Of a stretch of DNA of 64,000 bases, positions 20,020 to 28,851 are shown piece after piece. The notes beneath the pieces are model-generated. The model had not been told where the DNA came from. It saw only the letters and a program-made list of their open reading frames with translations, and did no database searches. A program made the translations under genes and the position numbers. Numbering within the stretch: position 1 is the first letter of the stretch; every line of letters begins with the position of its first letter. Location: NCBI GenBank assembly GCA_017744935.1, contig JAGIAI010000003.1:1-64000 (forward strand). The letters are read 5' to 3'. This DNA comes from Variovorax sp. (GTDB lineage Bacteria; Pseudomonadota; Gammaproteobacteria; Burkholderiales; Burkholderiaceae_C).

Positions 20020-21489
20020 ATGCTTCGCATCACTTCCGCCACCGCCGCCGGTCTGTTTGACATCGCGGCCACGCGCCGGATCGAGGAAGCAGCAGCCAAG
20101 GCCCATCCTCCGCACACGCTCATGCAGCGCGCGGGCCTTGCGGTGGCGCGGTTGGCGATGGCAGTGGCGCCTCACGCGCGAGTCGTCTGGATCGCCTGCG
20201 GACCGGGCAATAACGGTGGTGACGGCTTCGAGGCCGCGGCGCAACTCCAACGGCGCGGCTTCAGTGCGGTCGTCACCCGCGTCGGGGAAGACGCCCTGCT
20301 GCCGGCTGACGCGCAAGCTTCGCTCCAGCGTGCACGGGACGCGGGCGTCACGTTTGCCGACGCGCCTCCGTCGCACTACGACCTTGCAGTGGATGCCTTG
20401 CTCGGGATCGGGTCCGCCAGGCCGCCTTCGGGCGAGATGCTCGACTGGCTTCACCGGATCGCGCGTGGCGTCGCACCCGTGATCAGCATCGACACGCCCT
20501 CAGGGCTCGACGCGGATACCGGCGTTCTGGCCGAAAACTACCTCCAGGCAACGGGCGAACGGGGGCATCGCGTCTGCCTGAGCCTGTTGACGCTCAAGCC
20601 CGGCCTCTTCACGGCCAGCGGTCGAGACGCCGCGGGTGACGTGTGGTTTGACGACCTAGGCATTTCCGGCGTCGTGGAGGCGCCAATTGCCAGGTTGCCT
20701 GGCCTCCCTTCAGCATCGCGGCGCCCGCATGCGTCGCACAAAGGAAGTTACGGCGACGCCGCAGTGATTGGCGGCGCCGCCGGAATGACGGGCGCTGCCC
20801 TGCTCGCAGGCTCTGCGGCCCTCAACGCTGGCGCGGGGCGAGTGTTCGTCGCGCTGCTCGATGCCGGTGCGCCGGCACTGGATCCTGTGCGACCCGAGCT
20901 GATGTTCCGCCGACCCGACGCGCTTCATCTTTCAGACATGGCGGTCGTGTGCGGATGCGGGGGTGGTACAGCAGTGGGCGACCTGCTGCCGCACATCCTC
21001 CAGAACGCGAGGGCACTGGTTCTCGATGCGGATGCGCTCAATTGCATAGCCGCGGACCCCGCGCTGCAGAGCCTGCTGAAGGCGCGCACCTCAAACAGCC
21101 GGCCGACAGTCTTGACGCCGCATCCGCTCGAAGCGGCTCGACTGCTGGGATCAAACGCCAATGAGGTTCAGCGCAACCGCCTTGCAGCGGCACGCGAACT
21201 TGCCGCGAGGTTCGGCGCGATCGTGGTGCTGAAAGGCTCCGGCACAGTGATCGCGGAGCCCAGCGGAATCCCGGTGATCAACCCGACCGGCAACGCGCGA
21301 CTGGCAACGGCCGGCACGGGCGATGTGCTCGCCGGCATGGTGGGCGCAGCGCTCGCTTCCGGCCTATCGCCCATGACGGCCACTTGCGACGCCGTCTGGC
21401 GCCACGGAGACCTCGCAGATCGCTGGCCGCTCGAGATTCCGCTCACGGCGGGGGCGCTGGCCGGCGGCAGCCGGCACATCGCCCCCTGA
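20020..21489 (+). CDS. nnr: Bifunctional NAD(P)H-hydrate epimerase / ADP-dependent dehydratase
   Basis: 489 residues with two fused domains. The N-terminal YjeF-N epimerase (to about 215) shows ACGPGNNGGDGFEAAAQL and DALLGIGSARPPSGEM. The C-terminal ribokinase-like dehydratase (about 230-489) shows HKGSYGDAAVIGGAAGMTGA and the GTGDVLAGMVGA catalytic loop. Together they repair hydrated NADH/NADPH. It starts 18 nt after the DadA-like gene and is convergent with the short-chain dehydrogenase. Confidence 0.94.
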   Translation: MLRITSATAAGLFDIAATRRIEEAAAKAHPPHTLMQRAGLAVARLAMAVAPHARVVWIACGPGNNGGDGFEAAAQLQRRGFSAVVTRVGEDALLPADAQASLQRARDAGVTFADAPPSHYDLAVDALLGIGSARPPSGEMLDWLHRIARGVAPVISIDTPSGLDADTGVLAENYLQATGERGHRVCLSLLTLKPGLFTASGRDAAGDVWFDDLGISGVVEAPIARLPGLPSASRRPHASHKGSYGDAAVIGGAAGMTGAALLAGSAALNAGAGRVFVALLDAGAPALDPVRPELMFRRPDALHLSDMAVVCGCGGGTAVGDLLPHILQNARALVLDADALNCIAADPALQSLLKARTSNSRPTVLTPHPLEAARLLGSNANEVQRNRLAAARELAARFGAIVVLKGSGTVIAEPSGIPVINPTGNARLATAGTGDVLAGMVGAALASGLSPMTATCDAVWRHGDLADRWPLEIPLTAGALAGGSRHIAP

Positions 21490-21495
21490 ACGCGG

Positions 21496-22257
21496 TCAAC
21501 CGCGGCCCACGAAGGGCATCTTGGTCGCCATCACCGTGTGGAAGAGCACGTTGGCGTCCAACGGCAGATTGGCCATGTAGAGCACGGACTGGCCTACGAT
21601 CGACACATCCATGGTCGGCTCGATCGCGATCTCGCCGTTGGCTTGCGGGACCCCTTTGGTCATGCGCGCGGCCAATTCAGTCAGTGCATTGCCCACGTCG
21701 ATCTGGCCTACCGCGATGTCGTGCTTGCGGCCGTCCAGCGAAGCCGTCTTGGTCAGGCCCTCGACCGCGTGCTTGGTGGACGTATAGGCGATCGAGTTCG
21801 GCCGCGGCGTCGTGGCCGAAATCGAGCCGTTGTTGATGATCCGCCCGCCACGCGGCGTCTGCGAGCTCATCGTGCGGAACGCCTGCTGGATGCAATAGAA
21901 CATGCCGTTCAGGTTGATGTCGACGACTCCGCGCCATTGCTCCGGCGTCCAGTCCTCGAACGGCCCGGGCGGATTGCCCACGCCGGCGTTGTTGAAGAGG
22001 AGATCGACGCGGCCGAAGCGCGCAACCACCGCGGCGAACAGCGCCTTCACTGATTCCGGGTTGGCAACATCGGTCGACACCGCGAACGCCCGTTCACCTG
22101 CGCCCGATTCCCGTGCGACCTGTTCCAGCGGTTCGAGGCGGCGGCCAGCCAGCCCGACGCTCCATCCATCGCCGAGCAGGGCCAGTGCGGCCGCCTTGCC
22201 AATGCCGCTTCCCGCGCCCGTGACGATGGCGATGCGGCTTTTCTTTTCAACACTCAT
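21496..22257 (-). CDS. Short-chain dehydrogenase/reductase
   Basis: 253 residues from ATG at 22257, chosen because AAGGAG lies 8 nt upstream. The Rossmann motif [28 protein letters not shown] and the catalytic [13 protein letters not shown] (Tyr-x3-Lys), with a preceding Ser in [10 protein letters not shown], place it in the classical SDR family, NAD(P)-dependent. The substrate is unknown. It follows rnr after 17 nt and is probably co-transcribed with it. Confidence 0.9.
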   Translation of the reverse strand: MSVEKKSRIAIVTGAGSGIGKAAALALLGDGWSVGLAGRRLEPLEQVARESGAGERAFAVSTDVANPESVKALFAAVVARFGRVDLLFNNAGVGNPPGPFEDWTPEQWRGVVDINLNGMFYCIQQAFRTMSSQTPRGGRIINNGSISATTPRPNSIAYTSTKHAVEGLTKTASLDGRKHDIAVGQIDVGNALTELAARMTKGVPQANGEIAIEPTMDVSIVGQSVLYMANLPLDANVLFHTVMATKMPFVGRG

Positions 22258-22274
22258 TCCAAAATCTCCTTGGG

Positions 22275-24575
22275 TCAACGGCGCGTCTTGCGCCCTTTTA
22301 CTTTCATCTTGTTGGCCGCCTTCTTGACCGCGGTCTTGAAGGCCTGCATCGCCGATTTTGGCGCGCGTTCGCTTCGTTCGACGGCTTCGACAGGCTTCTT
22401 GCGCGCGCCGCGTTTGGCGGAAGCCTTTACCGGAACGCCACTCGGGACGGCACCCTTGTCCTTCATCGCGCGGGCCCCGAGCTCTTCGCCTTCGCGCACC
22501 AGGCGGAAATCAATCTTGCGGCCGTCGAGATCGACACGACTGACCTGCACACGAACGCGCGTGCCGATTGCGTAGCGGATCCCCGTGCGCTCGCCGCGCA
22601 ACTCCTGCCGCTGCTCGTCGAACTTGAAGTACTCGCCGCCGAGTTCGGTGATGTGGACCAGTCCTTCGACGTACATCGCATCGAGCGTAACGAAGATACC
22701 GAAGGTCGTGGCCGCAGTCACCACGCCGCCGTATTCCTCGCCAAGGTGCTCGCGCATGTACTTGCACTTCAACCAGGCTTCCACGTCCCGACTGGCCTCG
22801 TCGGCGCGGCGCTCGTTGGCACTGCAGTGCAATCCGGCGGCTTCCCAGGCCTGCACCTCCTTGCTCGGCGCAACGTTGGCTTTCTGCGGCTTGGCGCTCG
22901 GCGACTTCACGCGCGAAGCCAGCCGCTTGGCGAGCTTGGCATGGGCCTCGCCAGGCGTCGGCAGCATCGGCAACTGGTACTTGGTCCTTCCGAGGATCGC
23001 CTTGATCACGCGATGCACCAGCAGGTCCGGGTAGCGACGGATCGGACTGGTGAAATGCGTGTAGGCCTCGTACGCAAGTCCGAAGTGGCCACTGTTGATC
23101 GGCGTGTAAATCGCCTGCTGCATGGAGCGCAGCAGCATGGTGTGGATCTGCTGCGCATCCGGCCGTTCCTTGGTCGCATCGGCGATCGCCTGGAACTCGC
23201 CGGGCTTCGGATCGTCGGTAATCGAGAGGCCAACGCCCATGGCCTTGAGATAGCCGCGAAGGATCTCCTTCTTCTCAGGCGTCGGCCCTTCATGCACGCG
23301 ATACAGGCCTGGATGCTTGCCTTCGGCGATGAAGTCCGCGCTGCAGACGTTGGCCGCGAGCATGGCTTCTTCGATCAGGCGATGCGCCTCGTTGCGCGTG
23401 CGCGGCACGATCTTCTCGATGCGCCCTGCCTCGTCACAGATGATCTGCGTTTCGGTCGTCTCGAAATCCACCGCACCGCGCTTCGAACGTTGGCTGAGCA
23501 GCGCACGATACACGTCGTGCAGGTTCAGCAAGTCCTTGACGCGCTCCTTGCGCTTCTGCGCCTCAGGTCCTCGCGTGTTGCCGAGGATCGCGGCGACCTC
23601 GGTATAGGTGAAGCGCGCATGGCTCCACATGACCGCCGGGTAGAACTGATAGGCGTAGATCTCGCCATCGGCCGCCACGAGCATGTCGCAGACCATGCAC
23701 AAGCGTTCGACCTCTGGGTTGAGCGAGCAAAGGCCGTTGGACAGCTTCTCCGGCAGCATCGGGATCACGCGGCGCGGGAAGTACACGCTGGTCGCGCGAT
23801 CGTAGGCATCAATGTCGATGGCGGAGCCAGTCTGCACGTACGCGCTGACGTCGGCAATCGCGACCAGCAGACGCCAGCCCTTGCCCCTGCCGACCTTCGC
23901 GGGCTCGCAGTACACCGCATCGTCGAAGTCGCGCGCGTCTTCACCGTCGATGGTGACCAGCGGAATGTCTGTGAGATCGATTCGCCCCTTCTTGTCCGCA
24001 GGACGGACCTTGTCGGGCAGCGCCTTCGCTTCCGCGAGACACGCTTCTGAGAACTCGTGCGGCACGCCGTACTTGCGAACAGCGATCTCGATTTCCATGC
24101 CAGGGTCGTCGATCTCGCCGAGCACTTCCTTCACGCGACCCACAGGCTGCCCGAAGAGTGCAGGCGGCTCAGTGAGTTGCACGACCACCACCTGTCCGAC
24201 CTTCGCCGTGCCGGTCGCGCCCTTGGGGATCAGAACATCTTGACCGTATCGCTTGTCCTCCGGCGCCACGAGCCACACGCCGCCTTCATGCAGAAGACGG
24301 CCAATGATGGGCTGCTCGGGCCGGTCGAGGATCTCGACGACGCGACCCTCCGGTCGGCCTCTTCGATCAAGCCGCACGACACGCGCCTTGACGCGGTCTT
24401 TGTGCAGGACCGCGCGCATCTCGTTAGGGGGCAAATAGATGTCGGCTTCACCGTCATCGCGCTGCACGAAACCATGTCCGTCGCGATGTCCAAGAACCGT
24501 TCCTTCAACTTCATCCAGCAATCCGCCGGAATGGCCAAAATTTTTGATATGATCTCCTTCTTTCCTGAAATTCAA
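22275..24575 (-). CDS. rnr: Ribonuclease R
   Basis: About 766 residues: cold-shock domains ([19 protein letters not shown]), the RNB catalytic domain with the Asp cluster ([18 protein letters not shown]), an S1 domain ([21 protein letters not shown]) and a very basic tail ([27 protein letters not shown]). It is a processive 3'-5' exoribonuclease for structured RNA. The exact start is unclear: the frame opens with a TTG at 24575, and an AAGGAG at about 24554-24559 points to an initiation codon further in, but no ATG is found at the right distance. Confidence 0.95.
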   Translation of the reverse strand: MNFRKEGDHIKNFGHSGGLLDEVEGTVLGHRDGHGFVQRDDGEADIYLPPNEMRAVLHKDRVKARVVRLDRRGRPEGRVVEILDRPEQPIIGRLLHEGGVWLVAPEDKRYGQDVLIPKGATGTAKVGQVVVVQLTEPPALFGQPVGRVKEVLGEIDDPGMEIEIAVRKYGVPHEFSEACLAEAKALPDKVRPADKKGRIDLTDIPLVTIDGEDARDFDDAVYCEPAKVGRGKGWRLLVAIADVSAYVQTGSAIDIDAYDRATSVYFPRRVIPMLPEKLSNGLCSLNPEVERLCMVCDMLVAADGEIYAYQFYPAVMWSHARFTYTEVAAILGNTRGPEAQKRKERVKDLLNLHDVYRALLSQRSKRGAVDFETTETQIICDEAGRIEKIVPRTRNEAHRLIEEAMLAANVCSADFIAEGKHPGLYRVHEGPTPEKKEILRGYLKAMGVGLSITDDPKPGEFQAIADATKERPDAQQIHTMLLRSMQQAIYTPINSGHFGLAYEAYTHFTSPIRRYPDLLVHRVIKAILGRTKYQLPMLPTPGEAHAKLAKRLASRVKSPSAKPQKANVAPSKEVQAWEAAGLHCSANERRADEASRDVEAWLKCKYMREHLGEEYGGVVTAATTFGIFVTLDAMYVEGLVHITELGGEYFKFDEQRQELRGERTGIRYAIGTRVRVQVSRVDLDGRKIDFRLVREGEELGARAMKDKGAVPSGVPVKASAKRGARKKPVEAVERSERAPKSAMQAFKTAVKKAANKMKVKGRKTRR

Positions 24576-24602
24576 AACATAACTGCTTCGGCAGATATGT
24601 GG

Positions 24603-24687
<85 letters not shown>

Positions 24688-24701
24688 TAGTTAAACGATC
24701 G

Positions 24702-24737
24702 AAACCCCGGTAAGTCTTTGATTTACCGGGGTTTTTT
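24702..24737 (+). terminator. Rho-independent terminator after tRNA-Leu
   Basis: A 12-bp perfect stem (AAACCCCGGTAA with TTACCGGGGTTT, 9-nt loop) runs straight into a T-rich tract. It ends the tRNA transcript and may also shield the integrase from host transcription. Confidence 0.88.
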
Positions 24738-24746
24738 CTTGCCTGT

Positions 24747-24844
24747 GGGGACAGGATCGGGGGACAGTTCCCCACCACAAACCCCCAATATCCCCCAATG
24801 ATCCCTGCTTGACGTGGCCCCACCGTGTCCCCAACACTGTCCCC
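24747..24844. repeat. GGGGACAG inverted/direct repeat cluster between tRNA and integrase
   Basis: Two direct copies of GGGGACAG (24747-24754, 24760-24767) face two reverse copies, TGTCCCC (24826-24832) and CTGTCCCC (24837-24844). Two copies of CCCCCAAT (24782-24789, 24792-24799) lie between them. Such short repeats beside attP are typical of integrase arm-type or excisionase sites. This is inferred from position and symmetry only. Confidence 0.5.
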
Positions 24845-24869
24845 ATGTTTTGTACCCTCTTGAATACCA

Positions 24870-25973
24870 ATGGCCTCGTTTGAGCCTCGTGGCAATTCGA
24901 TTCGCGTCATTGTGCGCGTCCCGGGCGGCGGAAAGAAGACCGCGACCTTTGATACCCAAGCTGAGGCAGACGCCTGGGCCGAACGAATGGAAGCCAAGAA
25001 GGCATTGGGCACTCTAAGCCCAGCGAAGGCCGGCGGCGTGACCAATGGTGAGCTCTTCGAGGCGTACCTCGATGCCGTGGCCAGCAAGACGGATTCGGAG
25101 AAGTGGAACAGGTTGCGGCTGATGAAGTGGTGCAACGACCCTCTCGCCGACAAGCGCGTGGTCGACACGATCACGCACGACATCAATGAATGGATCGAGC
25201 GCAGTCTATCCCAGGAGAGCAAGCGCACGAAAAAACCGGTGACGCCGGCGACCGTCAATCGCGAGCTCAACCTGATGAGCGGCGCCTTCAACTACGCTGT
25301 GAAGGTGCGCCAGTGGATCACGGTGAACCCGTGCCACGGGGCCATGCGGCCCGAGCGCGGCAAGGCGCGCAAACGCCCCCTGCTGACGCCGGCCGAGCTC
25401 CAGGCGCTCCGGATCTCCACCGGCTATGACTCGGATCCGCTGCTTCGCACCCTGACGTCACGCGTCGGCGCGTGCTTCCTGCTCTCGCTCGAGACGGGCC
25501 TGCGCTCGGGTGAGCTGCTCCGCGTACGGCCGATGGACTACCGCAAGGAGCAGCGCCTGGTGCATGTCGCCGCGATCGAGAAAGGCGGCCGCAAGGCCTC
25601 GAGGAGCGGTCGCGCGTCCGTCGACCCCAGCCGCAACGTGCCCTTGTCTGCACGCGCCATCGAGCTACTCGACCAGCTGCTGGCCACCATGCCGGCGGAC
25701 CAGCCCTACATCGTGGGCCTGAACGACAGCCAGCGCGACGCGCTATGGCGCAAGGCCCGCGACCAGGCGGGGGTGGAAGACCTGCACTTCCACGACACCA
25801 AGCATGAGGCAGCGACGCGTCTGTCCCGCTTCATCGACGTGCTCGCGCTCTCGCACGCGATCGGCACGAAGGACATTCGGCTGCTGCGTGACACCTACTA
25901 CAACGAGGATGCGACCCGCGCCGCGGCGCTCCTGCCCTCCCAGCTCTCGCCGGCACTGCCTCCGGTCGTTTAG
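24870..25973 (+). CDS. int: Prophage tyrosine recombinase (integrase)
   Basis: 367 residues: an N-terminal arm-binding segment, a SAM-like core-binding domain (about 55-160) and a C-terminal catalytic domain. Catalytic residues seen are Arg212 (ETGLRSGEL), His308 with Lys311 in HFHDTKHEAA where most family members have H-x-x-R, His329 (LSHAIG) and the nucleophile Tyr343 or Tyr344 (DTYYNED). It would join attP with the tRNA-Leu attB. The stop codon overlaps that of the convergent SRAP gene. Confidence 0.93.
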   Translation: MASFEPRGNSIRVIVRVPGGGKKTATFDTQAEADAWAERMEAKKALGTLSPAKAGGVTNGELFEAYLDAVASKTDSEKWNRLRLMKWCNDPLADKRVVDTITHDINEWIERSLSQESKRTKKPVTPATVNRELNLMSGAFNYAVKVRQWITVNPCHGAMRPERGKARKRPLLTPAELQALRISTGYDSDPLLRTLTSRVGACFLLSLETGLRSGELLRVRPMDYRKEQRLVHVAAIEKGGRKASRSGRASVDPSRNVPLSARAIELLDQLLATMPADQPYIVGLNDSQRDALWRKARDQAGVEDLHFHDTKHEAATRLSRFIDVLALSHAIGTKDIRLLRDTYYNEDATRAAALLPSQLSPALPPVV

Positions 25974-26695
25974 ACCAGTGCCGGCTGCTCCGGCTCGGCT
26001 GGGCCAGCAGCGAAGTGCTCGACAGGCGTGAGCTGCAGCAGCGCCCTCGCCTCCTCGACGGTTCCCCTGAGCCACAGATCCCAATTCTCCCGCTCGATCG
26101 CCACGACGCTGCGCTTGTCCTGCTGGTCGATCGGCAGCACCTGCTTCGTCTTCGGGTCGACCTCGGGCCGGTGCATACGCTTCATGAGCGGGTGCGCGTC
26201 GGCGTTGATCGTCAGCATGGTGAAGTTCGGCACGATCTCGCCGCTCGACGGGTCCTCCCATTCGGACCACAGGCCGGCCAGCGCCCAGGGCGCGCCATCG
26301 GCGCGCCGGAACCGCCACCACTCGTTTTTGCCCGACTCCCAGTTCGGCTCATCGAAGCTCACCGCGGGGATCAGGCAGCGCCGGCCGTCCTTCCAGGCGA
26401 ACTTGAACGTCCAAGCCGAATCGAGCCGCTCCGACCGAGCGTTGTTCGTGCTGAGCCGCGCGCCCTGCTTCTGGCCGGGCTTCGGTTTCATGCGCGGGAT
26501 CCGCTCCTCGCTGCCAGGCGGGATCATTCCCCACTGCCCAGCCTCGAGCATCAGGCCCTGGCCGTCCCACGCCCGCAGGTACGGGCCCTTGTACAGGGGC
26601 GCCATCTGACGCGCCCAGTCTTCCGAGGTGCGGCGGCCGATGTGCCAGTGACGCTCAATTTCCCAGACGTCGGGGGTCTCGTATCGGTTGCACAT
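25970..26695 (-). CDS. SRAP-domain protein (YedK/HMCES-like abasic-site sensor)
   Basis: 241 residues starting MCNRYETP; Cys2 is the residue which, after Met removal, forms the thiazolidine crosslink to abasic sites in single-stranded DNA in this family. Other SRAP landmarks are WGMIPPG, NNARSERL (active-site Asn and nearby residues), FAWKDGRRCLIPAVSFDEPN with the catalytic Glu, and ADAHPLMKRMHRPE. The start was moved to this ATG so that Cys2 is in place. A SOS box lies 23 nt upstream. The gene is convergent with, and shares stop-codon bases with, the integrase. Confidence 0.92.
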   Translation of the reverse strand: MCNRYETPDVWEIERHWHIGRRTSEDWARQMAPLYKGPYLRAWDGQGLMLEAGQWGMIPPGSEERIPRMKPKPGQKQGARLSTNNARSERLDSAWTFKFAWKDGRRCLIPAVSFDEPNWESGKNEWWRFRRADGAPWALAGLWSEWEDPSSGEIVPNFTMLTINADAHPLMKRMHRPEVDPKTKQVLPIDQQDKRSVVAIERENWDLWLRGTVEEARALLQLTPVEHFAAGPAEPEQPALV

Positions 26696-26717
26696 TTGCC
26701 GGATTCTGCCCCATGAA

Positions 26718-26737
26718 CACTGTATATTCACCCAGTA
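26718..26737. promoter_or_regulatory. LexA (SOS) box between SRAP gene and divergent small gene
   Basis: CACTGTATATTCACCCAGTA matches the LexA pattern CTG-N10-CAG, with ACTG and CAGT flanks as in the enterobacterial consensus. It is centred in the divergent promoter region of the SRAP gene (reverse) and the gene at 26740 (forward); TATATT inside it could serve as a forward -10. LexA repression of one or both genes is inferred. Confidence 0.7.
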
Positions 26738-26739
26738 TC

Positions 26740-27006
26740 ATGGAGGTCCGAGTCAGACTAATGCGCAATGCCGGCCGCTGGCTCACATGGAACCAGAAGC
26801 CGAGGGAAGTCACCGGCCAGCTCATGACCAGCCGAGTGACCAAGGACGACGCCGTCATGGCGGCCATCAGCATCTTGCACGGCCCGGAGCTGTACGACCC
26901 GAAGATCAAGGCGATCGGTGGGAACGAGATGACGATCGTCGGCCTTGAGCGGGTGGACTTCTGCTGGTGCTTGCAGGAGTGGAAGTGCGAGATCCTGAAA
27001 CTATGA
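26740..27006 (+). CDS. Small uncharacterised protein, possibly SOS-controlled
   Basis: 88 residues if started at the ATG at 26740 (others in frame: 26713, which would put the SOS box inside the gene, and 26761, which has GGAGG about 14 nt upstream). It contains RNAGRWLTWNQKPREVTGQ and a C-terminal Cys/Trp-rich VDFCWCLQEWKCEIL. I do not recognise the family. Its promoter region is shared with the SRAP gene and carries the LexA-type box, so it may be part of the same damage response. Confidence 0.6.
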   Translation: MEVRVRLMRNAGRWLTWNQKPREVTGQLMTSRVTKDDAVMAAISILHGPELYDPKIKAIGGNEMTIVGLERVDFCWCLQEWKCEILKL

Positions 27007-27010
27007 CTCG

Positions 27011-27043
27011 GAAAAAAAAGATGACCCGCGCGGAGGCGGGTCA
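27011..27043 (-). terminator. Intrinsic terminator-like hairpin (reverse strand)
   Basis: TGACCCGC and GCGGGTCA form an 8-bp stem with a 6-nt loop; on the reverse strand it is followed after two bases by a run of eight T. No reverse-strand gene lies immediately upstream, so it may block leftward transcripts from reaching SRAP/int. Confidence 0.5.
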
Positions 27044-27196
27044 ACAGCCCGGAGGGTGATGGAGGAGGAAGCTCCGGGGCCGGGGAGACAGCTTCGCTAA
27101 CAACGCTGAATCGAGGATGAACCGCGCAATGTTGGCAACACATTTGCGACGGCCTAACATCTCCGGGGACAAATTCCTGGAGGAAGGGCTAGGCAC

Positions 27197-27412
27197 ATGG
27201 AACCGCATGCCGCCGCTTATGAAGCTTGGGCCGAAGCCGAGCGAGTTGCTAGCTCGGCCGAGCGCGCCTTGAACGAGGCGCTCGCTAACGGCGAAAGTGC
27301 GCCCGGCGATCTTGTCGAGTTCGTAACCCGTCGGCGCAGCGACGCCACGCAATCGCTTTTTGCATGGATCCTGAAGGTTGAAGAAGCAGCCTTGTCCAAG
27401 CATTCGACCTAG
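27197..27412 (+). CDS. Small Ala/Glu-rich uncharacterised protein
   Basis: 71 residues, acidic and helical in composition (AYEAWAEAERVASSAERALN, LVEFVTRRRSDATQSLFAWI), probably a single long helical hairpin. GGAGG lies 14-18 nt upstream with a second AGGAAGG closer to the ATG. It resembles small accessory proteins common in Burkholderiales, but no function can be given. It stands alone between two spacers of about 200 nt. Confidence 0.6.
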   Translation: MEPHAAAYEAWAEAERVASSAERALNEALANGESAPGDLVEFVTRRRSDATQSLFAWILKVEEAALSKHST

Positions 27413-27609
27413 CGTCGAGGCCAACTGTCGATCAGGGTTTGGACATCGGAGGCGTGCCTGAAGCTCGTTCGCCTATCGATTGATATTCCGCCGCACACTC
27501 AGCGAGCAGTCTTCCTGCGGTAGCGCTGGGTTGACACCATTAAAGTTTTATTCAGGTTTTTGTCACATCGTTCCCTGCTCGGTTGAAAACAAAAGCGTGA
27601 GGAGCTGAC

Positions 27610-27852
27610 GTGAATCTGGACAAGCAGGGCCCCGCGCCGTCTGCCGATCTGGCCGCGCCGGGCGAATGGACGATGGAAATCACTCACCAGGCCAATCAGT
27701 ACATCGCCACTTTGGCGTGCAGGAACATTGTCATGTGCAGGATATCGCTAGCCAGGAGCGATGCCGCTGATGAGGCGGCAGCCCGGACCGCACTGGCCGA
27801 CAAGAGCCGCCGATGGGTCCGCGACTACCTCGCACGCTTGCCTACAGCCTAA
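27610..27852 (+). CDS. Small uncharacterised protein
   Basis: 80 residues starting with GTG, supported by GAGGAG about 8 nt upstream. The middle reads EWTMEITHQANQYIATLAC and the C-terminal helix ADKSRRWVRDYLARL. No family is recognised. It is followed by a DUF3606 gene and a small basic gene in the same direction, suggesting a little accessory operon in the prophage left end. Confidence 0.6.
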   Translation: MNLDKQGPAPSADLAAPGEWTMEITHQANQYIATLACRNIVMCRISLARSDAADEAAARTALADKSRRWVRDYLARLPTA

Positions 27853-27999
27853 AGGCGCTGCTCTATGCCGCCACGGCGAGCCGACAGATGCGTGAGCGCC
27901 CGTCTTTCAGGCACGGCCGCCAAATGCCTTCACGGCATCAAGGCAGAGGTGGATCGACTGTCTCCAGGCGCTGTTGAGCGCCGTAGATTGGAGACGCTC

Positions 28000-28176
28000 A
28001 TGTCAGACGACCCAAAGAAGACCGGCCTCGACCGGAAGCTGATTTCCCTCGACGAGCCGCACGAGATCCGCAGTTGGACAGAATCGCTCGACGTCACGGA
28101 AGAGGAGCTCCGCGCCGCAGTGGCGGCAGTTGGAAACTCTGCGGAGAAGGTGCGCGAGTACCTGAGAAAAAAATGA
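28000..28176 (+). CDS. DUF3606 domain protein
   Basis: 58 residues from ATG at 28000 with GGAG 7 nt upstream; a longer frame starting at 27865 is not supported. The sequence (RKLISLDEPHEIRSWTESLD, then EEELRAAVAAVGNSAEKVRE) matches the small DUF3606 family, widespread in proteobacteria and of unknown function. Its stop overlaps the next gene's start (ATGA). Confidence 0.75.
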   Translation: MSDDPKKTGLDRKLISLDEPHEIRSWTESLDVTEEELRAAVAAVGNSAEKVREYLRKK

Positions 28177-28319
28177 CCCGCGCGGCGCCTCGGCAGCCAG
28201 CCCCAGCCACCGCGACTGATCGAATGCTCGCGGAGATGGCCAAGCTACCGAGGAAGCCGGCCAAGCGGACGACGACATACAAGCCAGCAGCAATCAAGGC
28301 GCCCCGAAAGGCACGGTGA
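28173..28319 (+). CDS. Small basic protein overlapping DUF3606
   Basis: 48 residues, strongly basic (TTTYKPAAIKAPRKAR at the C-terminus) with Ala/Pro-rich ends. The 4-nt ATGA overlap with DUF3606 suggests translational coupling. It could be a small nucleic-acid-binding protein, but this rests on charge only. Confidence 0.5.
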   Translation: MTRAAPRQPAPATATDRMLAEMAKLPRKPAKRTTTYKPAAIKAPRKAR

Positions 28320-28326
28320 CCGACGC

Positions 28327-28623
28327 TCACCTCCCCCGCTTCTTCAGCGTGGCCAGCACCGCCTCCAGCTGCTCCGCAGTGAACACGCCATCCAACCGCA
28401 CGGCGTTCTTGTAGAACTCGACCTCGTTGACTTCGCCATAGGAGTCGAAGGTCACTTCCACGGGCTCCAAGGAATCTTCGATCACCTCGGCATCTGGGCT
28501 CGCCGCCTGGTTGCGCACAGTGCTGTCCGCCGACGCATAGGTCTTGTCGGAGGTCTTGGTCAGCAGCAGGCCGCGGGTGAAGAAGCGAAACGTGGCGCCG
28601 ATGGGAAGCTGGTGGAACTTCAT
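28327..28623 (-). CDS. Small uncharacterised protein
   Basis: 98 residues. The N-terminal MKFHQLPIGATFRFFTRG, followed by LLLTKTSDKTY, resembles short beta-rich proteins often seen in phages and mobile DNA that begin with 'LPIGATF'; the C-terminus is a helix ending in KKRGR. Function unknown. It is convergent with the basic small gene (7 nt apart) and follows the gene at 28633 on the reverse strand. Confidence 0.65.
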   Translation of the reverse strand: MKFHQLPIGATFRFFTRGLLLTKTSDKTYASADSTVRNQAASPDAEVIEDSLEPVEVTFDSYGEVNEVEFYKNAVRLDGVFTAEQLEAVLATLKKRGR

Positions 28624-28632
28624 GGCCCCGAT

Positions 28633-28827
28633 TCAGGCCAGTCGGTCGATCGCCTTCTTCGACGTAGCCATCGCATCCAGAATTGCCGACGCCGAACTAC
28701 GCGAGGCGTACTCATCCTTGCTTATGGGTTCTCCCCCATCGATTTGGAATGACCATTCGAAACGCTCGCTTCGCAAGACGATCTCGATGTCGATTCGTCG
28801 ACCCTTGTAGCTGAAGCTGTGTTCCAT
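28633..28827 (-). CDS. Small uncharacterised protein
   Basis: 64 residues: a beta-strand-rich first half (SFSYKGRRIDIEIVLRSE, then FEWSFQIDGGEP) and a helical C-terminal half. No family recognised. It sits 24 nt downstream of the GtrII-like gene and 9 nt upstream of the gene ending at 28327, so the three may form one leftward transcript. Confidence 0.55.
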   Translation of the reverse strand: MEHSFSYKGRRIDIEIVLRSERFEWSFQIDGGEPISKDEYASRSSASAILDAMATSKKAIDRLA

Positions 28828-28851
28828 GGATTCCTACGTCGAGTAGCGTTG

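Noticed and set aside
1..24600. Many long forward-strand open frames opposite the minus-strand core genes
   Set aside because: High GC gives long antisense frames; all lie opposite recognisable conserved genes and show Arg/His-rich shadow composition.
27041..27424. Open frame of 127 codons on the reverse strand
   Set aside because: It mirrors the better supported 71-codon forward gene (with ribosome site) and contains the hairpin at its end; the translation looks random.
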